In this document: positions 7,433 to 13,845 of the stretch, in pieces
Numbering within the stretch: the stretch's first letter is position 1
Layout of the letters: every line of letters begins with the position of its first letter
Assembly (NCBI GenBank): GCA_023416055.1
Contig: JAEZIH010000151.1
Span: 1-15,868 of the forward strand
Source of the DNA: Pseudomonadota bacterium
Lineage (GTDB): Bacteria; Pseudomonadota; Alphaproteobacteria; Caulobacterales; Caulobacteraceae
Reading direction: 5' to 3'
DNA length: 15,868 nucleotides
The notes under the pieces: generated by a model
Told to the model about the DNA's origin: nothing
The model's database searches: none
What the model saw: the letters and a program-made list of their open reading frames with translations, nothing else
Made by a program: the position numbers and the translations under genes

Positions 7433-7885
7433 ATGATCCGACAGACCCTGATCGCCGCCGCCGCCCTGACCATGGCCGCCGCGCCCGCCCTGGCCCAGAA
7501 CGCCAAGGCGCCGGCCGATCCCGAGCCGGGCTCGGAAGCCTGGCTGCGCGCCCGCGGCGAAGCCTACCGCCGCGCGGCGGACGCCGACCAGGATCCCGTC
7601 GAGCTTGAGGCGACCGCCCGCCTGAACGCCGAAGTCGCCTCGCGCAACACCGCCGCCGAGCAGTCCGAGGCCAGGGCGACGGCCGCCTATGAACAGCAGA
7701 ACGCCGAATGGCGGGCCGAGACGGCGCGGCTCGAGACGGAACGCGCCCAGTGGGAGGCCAACGCCGCGGCCGCCGAGGCCGCGCGCATCCAGTGGGAGCG
7801 CGAACGCGCCGCCTGGGAGGCCAATCTGGAGGCCTGCCGGCGCGCCGGCCGGGTGTGCATCGTGGCGCCGCCGACCAGGCCCTGA
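7433..7885 (+). CDS. small exported coiled-coil protein of unknown function
   Basis: I do not recognise a family. The ATG at 7433 is preceded by GAAGGAG with an 8-nt spacer and begins a clear signal peptide (residues 1-22, ending APALA-Q). The same frame is open upstream to 7280, but that region is the kinase 3' end and is not supported as coding. The mature part (about 128 residues) is almost all Ala/Glu/Arg/Gln helix. Trp residues occur at 93, 107, 121 and 128, spaced 14, 14 and 7, exact heptad multiples, which suggests a Trp-containing coiled-coil core. Two cysteines (135, 142) near the end could form a disulfide. It follows the sensor kinase by 94 nt on the same strand and is convergent with nrdB. 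Periplasmic location is inferred. Confidence 0.75.
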   Translation: MIRQTLIAAAALTMAAAPALAQNAKAPADPEPGSEAWLRARGEAYRRAADADQDPVELEATARLNAEVASRNTAAEQSEARATAAYEQQNAEWRAETARLETERAQWEANAAAAEAARIQWERERAAWEANLEACRRAGRVCIVAPPTRP

Positions 7886-7903
7886 CGGCTCAGGCGGCGG
7901 GCT

Positions 7904-8956
7904 TCAGGCCTCGGCCGTCTCGGCCTCTTCCTTGCGCTTCTTCATCAGGGCGTCGAAGCTGTCCCAGACGCCCGAGGCGCCGTGCCAGGAGCCCTTGGTG
8001 GCGGCCTTGGAGTATTCGGTGGCGCGCGCCTCGAAGAAGTTGGCGTGCTCGACGCCCGACAGCATCGACTGCAGCCACGGCAGCGGGTTTTCCTTGACGC
8101 CGTAGACCTCGGGCAGGTGCAGCTGGCGCAGGCGCCAGTCGGCGATGAAGCGGATGTAGGCCTTGATGTCCGCCGGGGTCATGCCGCTGACCGGGCCCAT
8201 TTCGAAGGCCAGGTCGATGAACTTGTCCTCCATGTCGACGACGGTCTTGCAGCACTCGACGATGTCGTCGGCCACGGCCTGGGTGACCGCTCCGGTCTCC
8301 TTGTTGAAGGCGTGGTACAGCTTGATGATGCCTTCGCAGTGCAGGCTCTCGTCGCGCACCGACCAGGACACGATCTGGCCCATGCCCTTCATCTTGTTCT
8401 GGCGCGGGAAGTTCATCAGCATCGCGAACGAGGCGAACAGCTGGAGGCCTTCCGAGAAGCCGCCGAACATGGCCAGGGTGCGGGCGATGTCGGCGTTGGT
8501 CTCGACCCCGAACTGGCCCATGTAGTCGTGCTTGTCCCGCATGGCCTCGTATTCCATGAAGGCGCCGAACTCGGCCTCGGGCATGCCGATGGTCTCGAGC
8601 AGCAGGGCGTAAGCCGCGATGTGGATGGTCTCCATGTTGGCGAAGCTCGCCAGCATCATCTTGACCTCGGTCGGTTTGAACACCCGACCGTAGCGCTCCA
8701 TGTAGTTGTCCTGGACCTCGATGTCCGCCTGGGTGAAGAAGCGGAAGATCTGGGTCAGCAGGTTGCGCTCGGCGTCGCTGAGGTTGGCCGCCCAGTCCTT
8801 GCAGTCCTCGCCCAGCGGCACCTCTTCCGGCAGCCAGTGGACCTGCTGCTGCTTCTTCCACATGTCGAAGGCCCACGGGTAGCGGAACGGCTTGTAGGCG
8901 GCCGACGGGGTCAGGAGACCGGGCGTGGCGGGCTGGATCGGGGCGTGCGCGTTCAT
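7904..8956 (-). CDS. nrdB: class I ribonucleoside-diphosphate reductase, beta (radical) subunit
   Basis: NrdB carries the di-iron/tyrosyl radical cofactor that initiates reduction of ribonucleotides in the NrdA subunit. In this 350-residue protein the metal ligands can be placed by spacing identical to E. coli NrdB: Asp78, Glu109 and His112 (METIH), Glu169 (FSEG), Glu203 and His206 (DESLH). The radical Tyr is Tyr116, seven residues after Glu109, so this is a Tyr-radical enzyme and not a Tyr-less subtype. The start ATG (8956) has no convincing Shine-Dalgarno; the leader near 8970 is pyrimidine-rich on the coding strand. nrdA is not in this window, so the two subunit genes are not adjacent on this side. 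Possible NrdR sites lie about 80-120 nt upstream, and a GANTC (CcrM-type) site lies in the leader at 8975-8979. Confidence 0.96.
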   Translation of the reverse strand: MNAHAPIQPATPGLLTPSAAYKPFRYPWAFDMWKKQQQVHWLPEEVPLGEDCKDWAANLSDAERNLLTQIFRFFTQADIEVQDNYMERYGRVFKPTEVKMMLASFANMETIHIAAYALLLETIGMPEAEFGAFMEYEAMRDKHDYMGQFGVETNADIARTLAMFGGFSEGLQLFASFAMLMNFPRQNKMKGMGQIVSWSVRDESLHCEGIIKLYHAFNKETGAVTQAVADDIVECCKTVVDMEDKFIDLAFEMGPVSGMTPADIKAYIRFIADWRLRQLHLPEVYGVKENPLPWLQSMLSGVEHANFFEARATEYSKAATKGSWHGASGVWDSFDALMKKRKEEAETAEA

Positions 8957-9032
8957 GGACGGAACTCTGGAGGCGAATCCGGAAAGAGGTGGAGTTCACC
9001 ATGCGGCCCGCAGGCCCCGGCGCCAAGCCGAA

Positions 9033-9078
9033 ACACAGCTATATTGCGATCACATTTTCCGCGACCGCTATATCTGGT
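9033..9078 (-). promoter_or_regulatory. two ATATAGC elements upstream of nrdB, possible NrdR boxes
   Basis: On the coding strand of nrdB, ACCAGATATAGCGGT (9078-9064) and CGCAATATAGCTGTGT (9048-9033) share an ATATAGC core. Their flanks resemble halves of the NrdR consensus ACACWATATATWGTGT. Paired AT-cored boxes upstream of a ribonucleotide reductase gene fit NrdR control. The cores are 29 bp apart, against the roughly 31-32 bp usually reported, and each box matches the consensus only at about half its positions, so this is a tentative call. The elements are also the most AT-rich part of the intergenic region and could overlap a -10 box. Confidence 0.35.
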
Positions 9079-9206
9079 AGGGCGGAGGCAATCATCTGGG
9101 GACGTGGTTGGGGACAAGCCCAAGGTCTCCCTATGGCGGCCCCCGCAGGTTCCGGGGCGCAGCGGTCGAGCGGCGGCGGTAGACTGCGGGACGAAGGAGA
9201 GCCCTG

Positions 9207-9857
9207 ATGACCTACATCGTCTACGGCGCCGCCGGCTCGGGCTCGGTCCCGGTGGAGGCAGCCCTGACCCTGATCGGGGCCCCCTTCGAGGTGGTCGAGG
9301 CGGTGACCTGGGAGGGCAAGGCCGAGCGCGACAAGGTCGCCGGGGTCAATCCGATGCGGCAGATTCCGGCGTTGGTTACGCCCGAGGGCGAGACCCTGAC
9401 CGAGAGCGCGGCGATCCTGATCTGGCTGGCCGAGCGCCATCCGGAAGCAGCCCTGGCGCCCGAGCCCTGCGACCCCCGGCGCGGGCAGTTCCTGCGCTGG
9501 ATGAGCTTCGTGCCGGCGGCGATCTATTCGATGTTCTGGGTGCGGGACGAGCCGTCGCGGCTGGGCGGCGACGATCCAGCCGCGCAGGCGCGGATCAGGG
9601 CGCGCACGGCGGAGCGGATCGCAAACTGCTGGGGCGTGATGGAGAGCCAGCTGAGGCCCGATCGCTTCCTGCTGGGGCCGGAGCTGACGGTGCTGGATCT
9701 GTATGTGGCGGTGGCCAGCCGCTGGACGCCGCACCGCGAGCGCTTCCACCAGGTCGCGCCGCAGATGGGGGAGGTGATGCGGCGGGTCGACGACCTGCCG
9801 GAGCTGCGCGACTTCTGGCCGCGGCGGTTCCCGTTCGAAGGGCGTTACGCCGGCTGA
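9207..9857 (+). CDS. glutathione S-transferase family protein
   Basis: A cytosolic-type GST of 216 residues. The thioredoxin-like N-terminal domain (about 1-80) opens with MTYIVYGAAGSGSVPVEAAL, where a Ser at the start of helix 1 (Ser11 or Ser13) is the likely thiol-activating residue. It has the cis-Pro motif at QIPALV (residues 52-57) and the glutathione gamma-glutamyl binding pair Glu66-Ser67 in TESAAIL. The all-helical C-terminal domain contains FLLGPELTVLDLYVAV, the usual N-capping/hydrophobic staple region. The start ATG at 9207 is preceded by GAAGGAG at 8 nt. It is divergent from nrdB. Substrate preference is not readable, and relatives act in detoxification or as maintenance isomerases. 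Confidence 0.9.
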   Translation: MTYIVYGAAGSGSVPVEAALTLIGAPFEVVEAVTWEGKAERDKVAGVNPMRQIPALVTPEGETLTESAAILIWLAERHPEAALAPEPCDPRRGQFLRWMSFVPAAIYSMFWVRDEPSRLGGDDPAAQARIRARTAERIANCWGVMESQLRPDRFLLGPELTVLDLYVAVASRWTPHRERFHQVAPQMGEVMRRVDDLPELRDFWPRRFPFEGRYAG

Positions 9858-9961
9858 GAACGGCTTGCCGCGGCCGGCCCGGGATCCGGTCCGGAAAAGG
9901 GCAGGAACCGTCCTTCAACCGCGACCGTTTTCAGGCCCTCGCCCGCAGGGTCCGGAACACC

Positions 9962-10741
9962 ATGTCAGACACCGTCATCGACCCCAGCTTCGATCCGCCG
10001 CCGGATGCGGTGGCCTTCTACGAGGAGGCGCTGCGGCTTCTGAAGGAGAGCGGTGTGCCCTTCCTGCTGTCCGGCACCTATGCGGTGACGGCCTATACGG
10101 GCATCCGCCGGCCGACCAAGGATCTGGACGTGTTCTGCAAGCCGGGCGACTACCCGCGCATCCTCGCGTGGTTCCAGGCCCGGGGCTATCGCACCGACGT
10201 GGAGGACGAGCGCTGGATCGCCAAGGTGTGGAAGGACGAGAACTCCTTCTTCGACGTCATTTTCGCCATGTCGAACGGCACCATCGCGGTCAACGACAGC
10301 TGGTTCGGCGAGGACACCATCGAGGTCTACGGCCACACCGTCGGCATCACGCCGCCGACGGCCCTGATCCTGTCCAAGGTCTTCATCCAGGACCGCTACC
10401 GCTACGACGGGGCCGACGTGAACCACGTCATTCTCAAGCAGTCGGACGCGATCGACTGGAAGGTCCTGCTGGACCAGATGGACCTCTACTGGGAGGTGCT
10501 GATGGCGCATCTGCTGAACTTCCGTTTCGCCTATCCGACCGAGCGCAACCGGGTGCCAAGCTGGCTGATGACCGAGTTGACCGAGCGGCTGCAGGCGCAG
10601 GTCAACCTGCCGCCGCCGCGCGTGAAGGTCTGCCGCGGCCGCCTGTTCAGTCCGCGAGACTACATCGCCGACATCACCGAATGGGGCTTCGGCGACGTCG
10701 TCGGCAAGGGGCTGGAGGAGCGCCATGACCCCATCCAGTGA
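9962..10741 (+). CDS. nucleotidyltransferase-fold protein, coupled to a phosphoesterase
   Basis: The protein has 259 residues from the ATG at 9962; the open frame continues far upstream, but antisense to nrdB and out of frame with the GST gene. The N-terminal part fits the minimal nucleotidyltransferase fold (AbiEii/MNT-like superfamily): LLSGTYAVTAYTG (35-47) followed by RRPTKDLDVF (49-58), giving the paired acidic residues Asp54 and Asp56. A probable third metal ligand is Asp98 in FFDVIF. The usual GG/GS motif is Ser37-Gly38. A second conserved-looking block, ALILSKVFIQDRYRYDGADV (134-153), resembles the helical segment after the catalytic domain in such proteins. Target (protein, tRNA or small molecule) and activity are unknown. 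Its last 17 nt overlap the start of the metallophosphoesterase, implying translational coupling and a joint role. No toxin-antitoxin partner of the AbiEi type is adjacent. Confidence 0.78.
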   Translation: MSDTVIDPSFDPPPDAVAFYEEALRLLKESGVPFLLSGTYAVTAYTGIRRPTKDLDVFCKPGDYPRILAWFQARGYRTDVEDERWIAKVWKDENSFFDVIFAMSNGTIAVNDSWFGEDTIEVYGHTVGITPPTALILSKVFIQDRYRYDGADVNHVILKQSDAIDWKVLLDQMDLYWEVLMAHLLNFRFAYPTERNRVPSWLMTELTERLQAQVNLPPPRVKVCRGRLFSPRDYIADITEWGFGDVVGKGLEERHDPIQ

Positions 10742-11522
10742 GCCCGGCCCGGCCGGCGGCCAGACCGATCCCCAGACCCCGCAGCCGGGCCTCGAGCCGG
10801 GTCCGATCAAGCGGCTGAGGGTGGCGGCCGTCGGTGATCTGCACGTCGGCGAGGGGGCGGAGCGGCCCTTCCGCGATCTGTTCGACCGGGTGCATGAGGA
10901 TGCCGATGTCCTGTGCCTGAGCGGCGACCTGACCAATTTCGGCAAGACCCGCGAGGTCGAGATCCTGCTCGAGGACCTCCGCCATTGCCGGATCCCCATG
11001 GTCGGGGTGCTGGGCAATCACGAGCACGAGTGCGGCCAGCCCGAGATGGTCAAGGAACTGCTCACCAGCGCCGGGGTGACGGTGCTTGACGGCCAGCCCG
11101 TGGAGATCGAGGGCGTCGGCTTCGCCGGCGGCAAGGGCTTCGTCGGCGGCTTCGGCCGCTACATGCTGAGTTCGTTCGGCGAAGCCTCGATCAAGCGCTT
11201 CGTGCAGGAGGCGGTCGAGGACGCCAACCTGATCGAAAACTCGATCCGCATGCTCAGGACCGAGCGGTCGGTGGTGCTGCTGCACTATTCGCCGGTGGTC
11301 GAGACGGTGATCGGCGAGCCGCCCGAGATCCACGCCTTCCTCGGCTCGTCGCGGCTGGGCGAAACCATAGACCGCTACGACAACATCAGCCTGGTGGTGC
11401 ACGGCCACGCGCACCGCGGCGCGCCCGAGGGCCGGACCAACAAGGGCACGCCGGTCTACAACGTCGCCCTGCCGGTGCTGAAGACGCTGGGCGAGACGCC
11501 CTACCGGGTGTTCGAGGTCTGA
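10725..11522 (+). CDS. calcineurin-like metallophosphoesterase
   Basis: This 265-residue protein has all the metal-binding motifs of the calcineurin-like phosphoesterase fold: DLH (Asp38, His40), SGDLTNFG (Asp68), GNHEH (Asn98, His99), LLHYSP (His187) and VHGHAH (His228, His230). It should hydrolyse a phosphomono- or phosphodiester with a two-metal centre. The first 28 residues are Pro/Gly-rich and probably disordered, and no signal peptide is seen, so the enzyme is cytosolic. The ATG at 10725 is supported by GGAGGAG 4 nt upstream, inside the nucleotidyltransferase gene. Expression therefore appears coupled to that protein, and the substrate may be the product of its partner; this last point is inference. 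The 3' end overlaps the convergent VanZ-like gene by 22 bp. Confidence 0.92.
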   Translation: MTPSSEPGPAGGQTDPQTPQPGLEPGPIKRLRVAAVGDLHVGEGAERPFRDLFDRVHEDADVLCLSGDLTNFGKTREVEILLEDLRHCRIPMVGVLGNHEHECGQPEMVKELLTSAGVTVLDGQPVEIEGVGFAGGKGFVGGFGRYMLSSFGEASIKRFVQEAVEDANLIENSIRMLRTERSVVLLHYSPVVETVIGEPPEIHAFLGSSRLGETIDRYDNISLVVHGHAHRGAPEGRTNKGTPVYNVALPVLKTLGETPYRVFEV

Positions 11523-11866
11523 AGCGCCGCGCGCGGGCGGAAGCCGCGCCAGATCGCCCACAGCGCCAGGGCCGCGGCGACGCCGAGGATGTCCGCCAGC
11601 CAGTCGCCCCAGCTGGGGTCGCGTCCCGTATAGCCCTGGATGATCTCGACGGCTCCGCCGATGGCCACGGCCAGCGCCGCCGTCCACAGCCGCGGCATCC
11701 GGCGGAACAGCACGCCGAGGCTCCACAGGATCAGGCCGAAGGCGACGAAATGGGCCGCCTTGTCCCAGATCTGGCTGGCAGATTCGATGTTCTGGTAGGG
11801 GCCGATCATCAGGGCCAGCAGCACGACCATGAGGACGGCGCCGACGAGGCGGAGGAGCAGGCCCAT
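11501..11866 (-). CDS. VanZ-like family membrane protein
   Basis: A small membrane protein of 121 residues with about four hydrophobic segments (near residues 4-22, 38-54, 60-76 and 88-106). It carries the VanZ-family pattern DKAAHFVAFGLILWSLGVLF (35-54) and the later EIIQGYTGRDPSWGDWLADI block (74-93), both typical of short VanZ-like proteins. The family is named for a teicoplanin-resistance protein, but most members are of unknown function, so no resistance role is implied. I chose the ATG at 11866, which gives a normal length and has AAGG 8 nt upstream; the frame is open to 12655 but antisense and frame-shifted relative to the UPF0016 gene. It starts 35 nt after the exporter gene and could be cotranscribed with it. 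Confidence 0.82.
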   Translation of the reverse strand: MGLLLRLVGAVLMVVLLALMIGPYQNIESASQIWDKAAHFVAFGLILWSLGVLFRRMPRLWTAALAVAIGGAVEIIQGYTGRDPSWGDWLADILGVAAALALWAIWRGFRPRAALQTSNTR

Positions 11867-11901
11867 GCAGCAACCTTGAAGAGGAAGAGGCGTCCTACCT
11901 A

Positions 11902-12465
11902 TCAGCCCGTCTGCAGGACCCAAAGCCCGGTCGCGGCGAAACCGGCGGCGGCGGCGGCGCGGATCCACTTCAGCGGCAGGCGACGGGCCGCGGCCTCGCC
12001 CAGCAGCACGGCCGGCGCATTGACCAGCATCATGCCCAGCGTCGAGCCGGCCAGCACCGGAAGGACCATGGAGAAACGGGCGGCGAGGGCGGCCGTGGCG
12101 ACCTGGGTCTTGTCGCCCATCTCGATGACGAAGAAGGCGGCGGCGGTGGTCCAGAACACGCCGGCGAAGGTCTTCTCCGTGGTGTCCGGACGCTCGTCGA
12201 ACCGATCTGGGATCAGGGCCCAGACGGCGAAGGCGAGGAAGGCGAGGCCGACCACCCAGCGCACCCACTCGCCATGCATCCAGTGCGACAGCACCGCGCC
12301 GGCGGCGGCGGCGAACAGGTGGTTGCCCAGGGTGGCGACGAGGATGCCCAGCAGGATGGGCAGGGGCCGGCGCCAGGCCGCGGCCAGGACGATGGCCAGC
12401 AGCATGGTCTTGTCTCCGATCTCCGCAATGGAGACGAGGCCGGCCGAAATCAGGAAGGCGTCCAA
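11902..12465 (-). CDS. UPF0016/GDT1 (TMEM165) family cation exporter, probably Mn2+
   Basis: The family signature is the duplicated E-x-G-D-K-T motif. Here EIGDKT is at residues 15-20 and EMGDKT at 115-120, in two repeats of about three membrane helices each, for 187 residues. Bacterial relatives export Mn2+, and the riboswitch-like leader upstream supports that substrate. The frame is open up to an ATG at 12633, but that codon lies inside the putative riboswitch, and the next ATG (12579) would add a hydrophilic 38-residue extension across a very strong hairpin. I therefore propose the TTG at 12465 (GAAG about 8 nt upstream), which puts the first EIGDKT at the normal distance from the N-terminus. 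The start is uncertain; the family is secure. Confidence 0.85.
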   Translation of the reverse strand: MDAFLISAGLVSIAEIGDKTMLLAIVLAAAWRRPLPILLGILVATLGNHLFAAAAGAVLSHWMHGEWVRWVVGLAFLAFAVWALIPDRFDERPDTTEKTFAGVFWTTAAAFFVIEMGDKTQVATAALAARFSMVLPVLAGSTLGMMLVNAPAVLLGEAAARRLPLKWIRAAAAAGFAATGLWVLQTG

Positions 12466-12480
12466 GAAATCTACTTCGTG

Positions 12481-12529
12481 CGCGGAGCCTCGGCGGGCAG
12501 ACCTGTGGCGTTCGCAGCCGGGCTCCGCG
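12481..12529 (-). promoter_or_regulatory. strong leader hairpin between the riboswitch and the exporter start
   Basis: On the minus strand CGCGGAGCC (12529-12521) and GGCTCCGCG (12489-12481) are perfect 9-nt inverted arms. The stem continues with CGGC/GCCG across one bulged A, giving about 13 GC-rich pairs around a 22-nt loop. It ends 15 nt before the proposed TTG start and downstream of the aptamer-like element. No U-tract follows, so it is more likely a translational or Rho-dependent expression platform than an intrinsic terminator. The pairing is seen; the role is inferred. Confidence 0.5.
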
Positions 12530-12616
12530 TGGAAATCCCCTGCGAATGCCAGCGGTCTTGCCGTGTCCTCTCGTCCCATGCTCGCGCCGCGGGCGCTCGC
12601 TGCTTGAGGACGATCT

Positions 12617-12714
12617 GAGACTTTTCGCGCCATCCTCTCCGGGGAGAGGAAGCATGTTGACGCGAATCCCGCTGAGAGGCGCGGGCGGCTACTCCCCGAT
12701 GACGGCGGGGTCTC
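12617..12714 (-). ncRNA. yybP-ykoY manganese riboswitch (putative)
   Basis: On the minus strand the sequence contains GGGGAGTAGC (12697-12688) and further on GCGTCAACATGCTTCC, which match my recollection of conserved blocks of the yybP-ykoY aptamer. Pairing is consistent with the class. There is a hairpin CCCGC/GCGGG with an 8-nt loop. A second arm is closed by TTCGCG/CGCGAA, contains the CAACAT region, and is capped by a perfect CCTCTC-CCCG-GAGAGG hairpin. GAGAC (12714-12710) and GTCTC (12621-12617) could close an outer helix. An alternative CCCCG/CGGGG pairing could occlude the GGGGAG element. It precedes a UPF0016/GDT1 gene, a known context for this riboswitch. I could not run a covariance search. 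Confidence 0.72.
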
Positions 12715-12742
12715 TAGCCGCGCGGCCGGCTGCGCGCAAGGG

Positions 12743-12811
12743 TCAGCTGAAGGCCACGAAGATCAGGGCGACGACGGTCACGTCGATGGTGCGGGCGAGG
12801 TAGGTCAGCAT
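12743..12811 (-). CDS. possible 22-aa hydrophobic small protein
   Basis: A short minus-strand frame encodes MLTYLARTIDVTVVALIFVA plus two residues, ending at TGA (12745-12743). The second half is a single hydrophobic stretch that could insert in the membrane. It lies between the end of the phaR operon and the riboswitch-like element. The ribosome binding site is weak (GGGA about 9 nt upstream). It could be a genuine membrane micropeptide, an upstream ORF on the riboswitch transcript, or chance. Confidence 0.25.
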   Translation of the reverse strand: MLTYLARTIDVTVVALIFVAFS

Positions 12812-12825
12812 GGCGGCGGTCCCGA

Positions 12826-12848
12826 ACGGAGGCGTTTCCGACCTCCGT
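12826..12848 (-). terminator. candidate terminator hairpin of the phaR operon
   Basis: ACGGAGG and CCTCCGT form a perfect 7-bp stem with a 9-nt loop, beginning 22 nt past the stop codon of the small gene downstream of phaR. The position fits a terminator, but no T-run follows on the minus strand (TCGGGACC), so termination may be weak or Rho-assisted. The region 12466-12870 has no confident protein gene. It holds this hairpin, the possible 22-aa frame, the riboswitch-like element and the leader hairpin. Confidence 0.35.
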
Positions 12849-12870
12849 CAGCAAGGACCGTGCCGCGGGT

Positions 12871-13221
12871 TCAGACGTCGGTGTCGGTCGCCTTGCCGGG
12901 TTTGGGACGTCGTTCGGCCGCGCCGGAATAGGCCCGGCCGAGATAGGTCGCGCGGGCGGCGTCCAGCACCGGAGGGCCGCCCTTCAGCCCGCGTCGCTGA
13001 CCGGTCTGGCCCATCAGCTGGGCGGCGAAGGCGGCGGGCGAGGCCTCAGCGGCTGGCGAGGGGGCAGGTCTTGCCGGGGCCTCGACTGGCTCGGGGGAAA
13101 ATTCGGTAGGGACGAGATCGCGCGAGGCCGAGGCGGCGCGGCGTTCTGCGGTGCGACGGTCGCGCTCGCGGCGTTCGTCGCGGCGCCGCACGGGACCAAC
13201 CGGTTCGATCTCGTCGCCCAT
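12871..13221 (-). CDS. conserved-looking small Arg/Ala/Pro-rich protein, unknown function
   Basis: A 116-residue protein not assigned to a family. The first 35 residues are strongly charged (EPVGPVRRRDERRERDRRTA). The middle (about 40-70) is Pro/Ala-rich and probably disordered. A more ordered-looking stretch follows (SPAAFAAQLMGQTGQRRGLK, then PPVLDAARATYLGRAYSG, about residues 61-99). No signal peptide or membrane segment is seen. The ATG (13221) starts one nucleotide after the phaR stop, so it is almost certainly translated from the same mRNA and may share a granule- or PHA-related role; that link is from position only. Confidence 0.68.
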   Translation of the reverse strand: MGDEIEPVGPVRRRDERRERDRRTAERRAASASRDLVPTEFSPEPVEAPARPAPSPAAEASPAAFAAQLMGQTGQRRGLKGGPPVLDAARATYLGRAYSGAAERRPKPGKATDTDV

Positions 13222-13222
13222 C

Positions 13223-13819
13223 TCAGCCCGACTTGCCGGGCGTGCTGGCCAGCTTGTCCAGCTGGGCGCGCATCTCGTCCATCTGGCGGCGCATCTCGGC
13301 CAGGGGGTCGTCGGCCGGCTTCGGCTCGGCCGCGGCGGCCGGGCGGGCGGCGGCGGCGCTGAAGCCGGGCCACATCTTCATCGCCTCGGCGAACATGCTC
13401 ATGTTGCGCTTGACCGCCTCGTCCAGCAGGCCGGCGCCCGGGGCGGCGCCGAAGGCCTTGTTGAAGTGGCCGCGCATCTGCTCCTGCTGGCGGGCGAAGG
13501 CGTCCAGCGACATCTCCAGATAGGAGGGCAGGACGCCCTGCATCTGGCCGCCGTAGAAGCCGATCAGCTGACGCAGGAACTGCACCGGCAGCAGGGCCTC
13601 GCCGCGGCTCTCCTCCTCGAAGATGATCTGGGTGAGGATCTGGCGGGTCAGGTCGTCGTTGGTCTTGGCGTCGTAGACCACGAACTCGACCCCGTCGCGC
13701 ACCATGCGGGCGAGGTCCTCGAGGGTGACGTAAGCGGAAGTGGCGGTGTTGTAGAGCCGCCGGTTGGCGTACTTCTTGATGACGACGGTCTCGTCGGTTC
13801 CGGACTTCCTGTCAGCCAC
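13223..13819 (-). CDS. phaR: polyhydroxyalkanoate synthesis repressor PhaR
   Basis: PhaR represses phasin and PHA genes and is released from DNA by binding to nascent PHA granules. The protein has 198 residues. The N-terminal PHB accumulation regulator DNA-binding domain is residues 12-72 (VIKKYANRRLYNTATSAYVT followed by LEDLARMV). The PHB_acc domain is about 75-120 (LLPVQFLRQLIGFYGGQMQG). A Met/Gln/Ala-rich helical tail and a final coiled segment (LAEMRRQMDEMRAQLDKLAS) follow. The start is GTG at 13819, with GGGA about 10 nt upstream. A palindrome 27 nt further upstream may be its own operator. Location near a phaA-type thiolase agrees with the role. Confidence 0.95.
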   Translation of the reverse strand: MADRKSGTDETVVIKKYANRRLYNTATSAYVTLEDLARMVRDGVEFVVYDAKTNDDLTRQILTQIIFEEESRGEALLPVQFLRQLIGFYGGQMQGVLPSYLEMSLDAFARQQEQMRGHFNKAFGAAPGAGLLDEAVKRNMSMFAEAMKMWPGFSAAAARPAAAAEPKPADDPLAEMRRQMDEMRAQLDKLASTPGKSG

Positions 13820-13845
13820 GCCCAGTTCCCGTTCTGTTGCGACGC

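Noticed and set aside
7881..7894. CCTGA-CGGC-TCAGG hairpin between the convergent coiled-coil gene and nrdB
   Set aside because: Only 5 bp with no T-run; too weak to call a bidirectional terminator.
7982..9961. Upstream extension of the nucleotidyltransferase frame
   Set aside because: It runs antisense to nrdB and out of frame through the GST gene. Recognisable sequence begins at the ATG at 9962.
9962..11522. Interpretation as an AbiE-type toxin-antitoxin or phage-defence locus
   Set aside because: The partner is a phosphoesterase, not an AbiEi-like regulator, and there is no mobile-element or defence context in the window.
12466..12633. Longer N-terminus of the UPF0016 protein (ATG at 12633 or 12579)
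   Set aside because: It would place the start inside the riboswitch-like element or translate across the strong hairpin, and adds residues unlike the family.
12546..12803. Plus-strand frame over the riboswitch region
   Set aside because: Opposite strand to structured RNA, no ribosome binding site and no domain.
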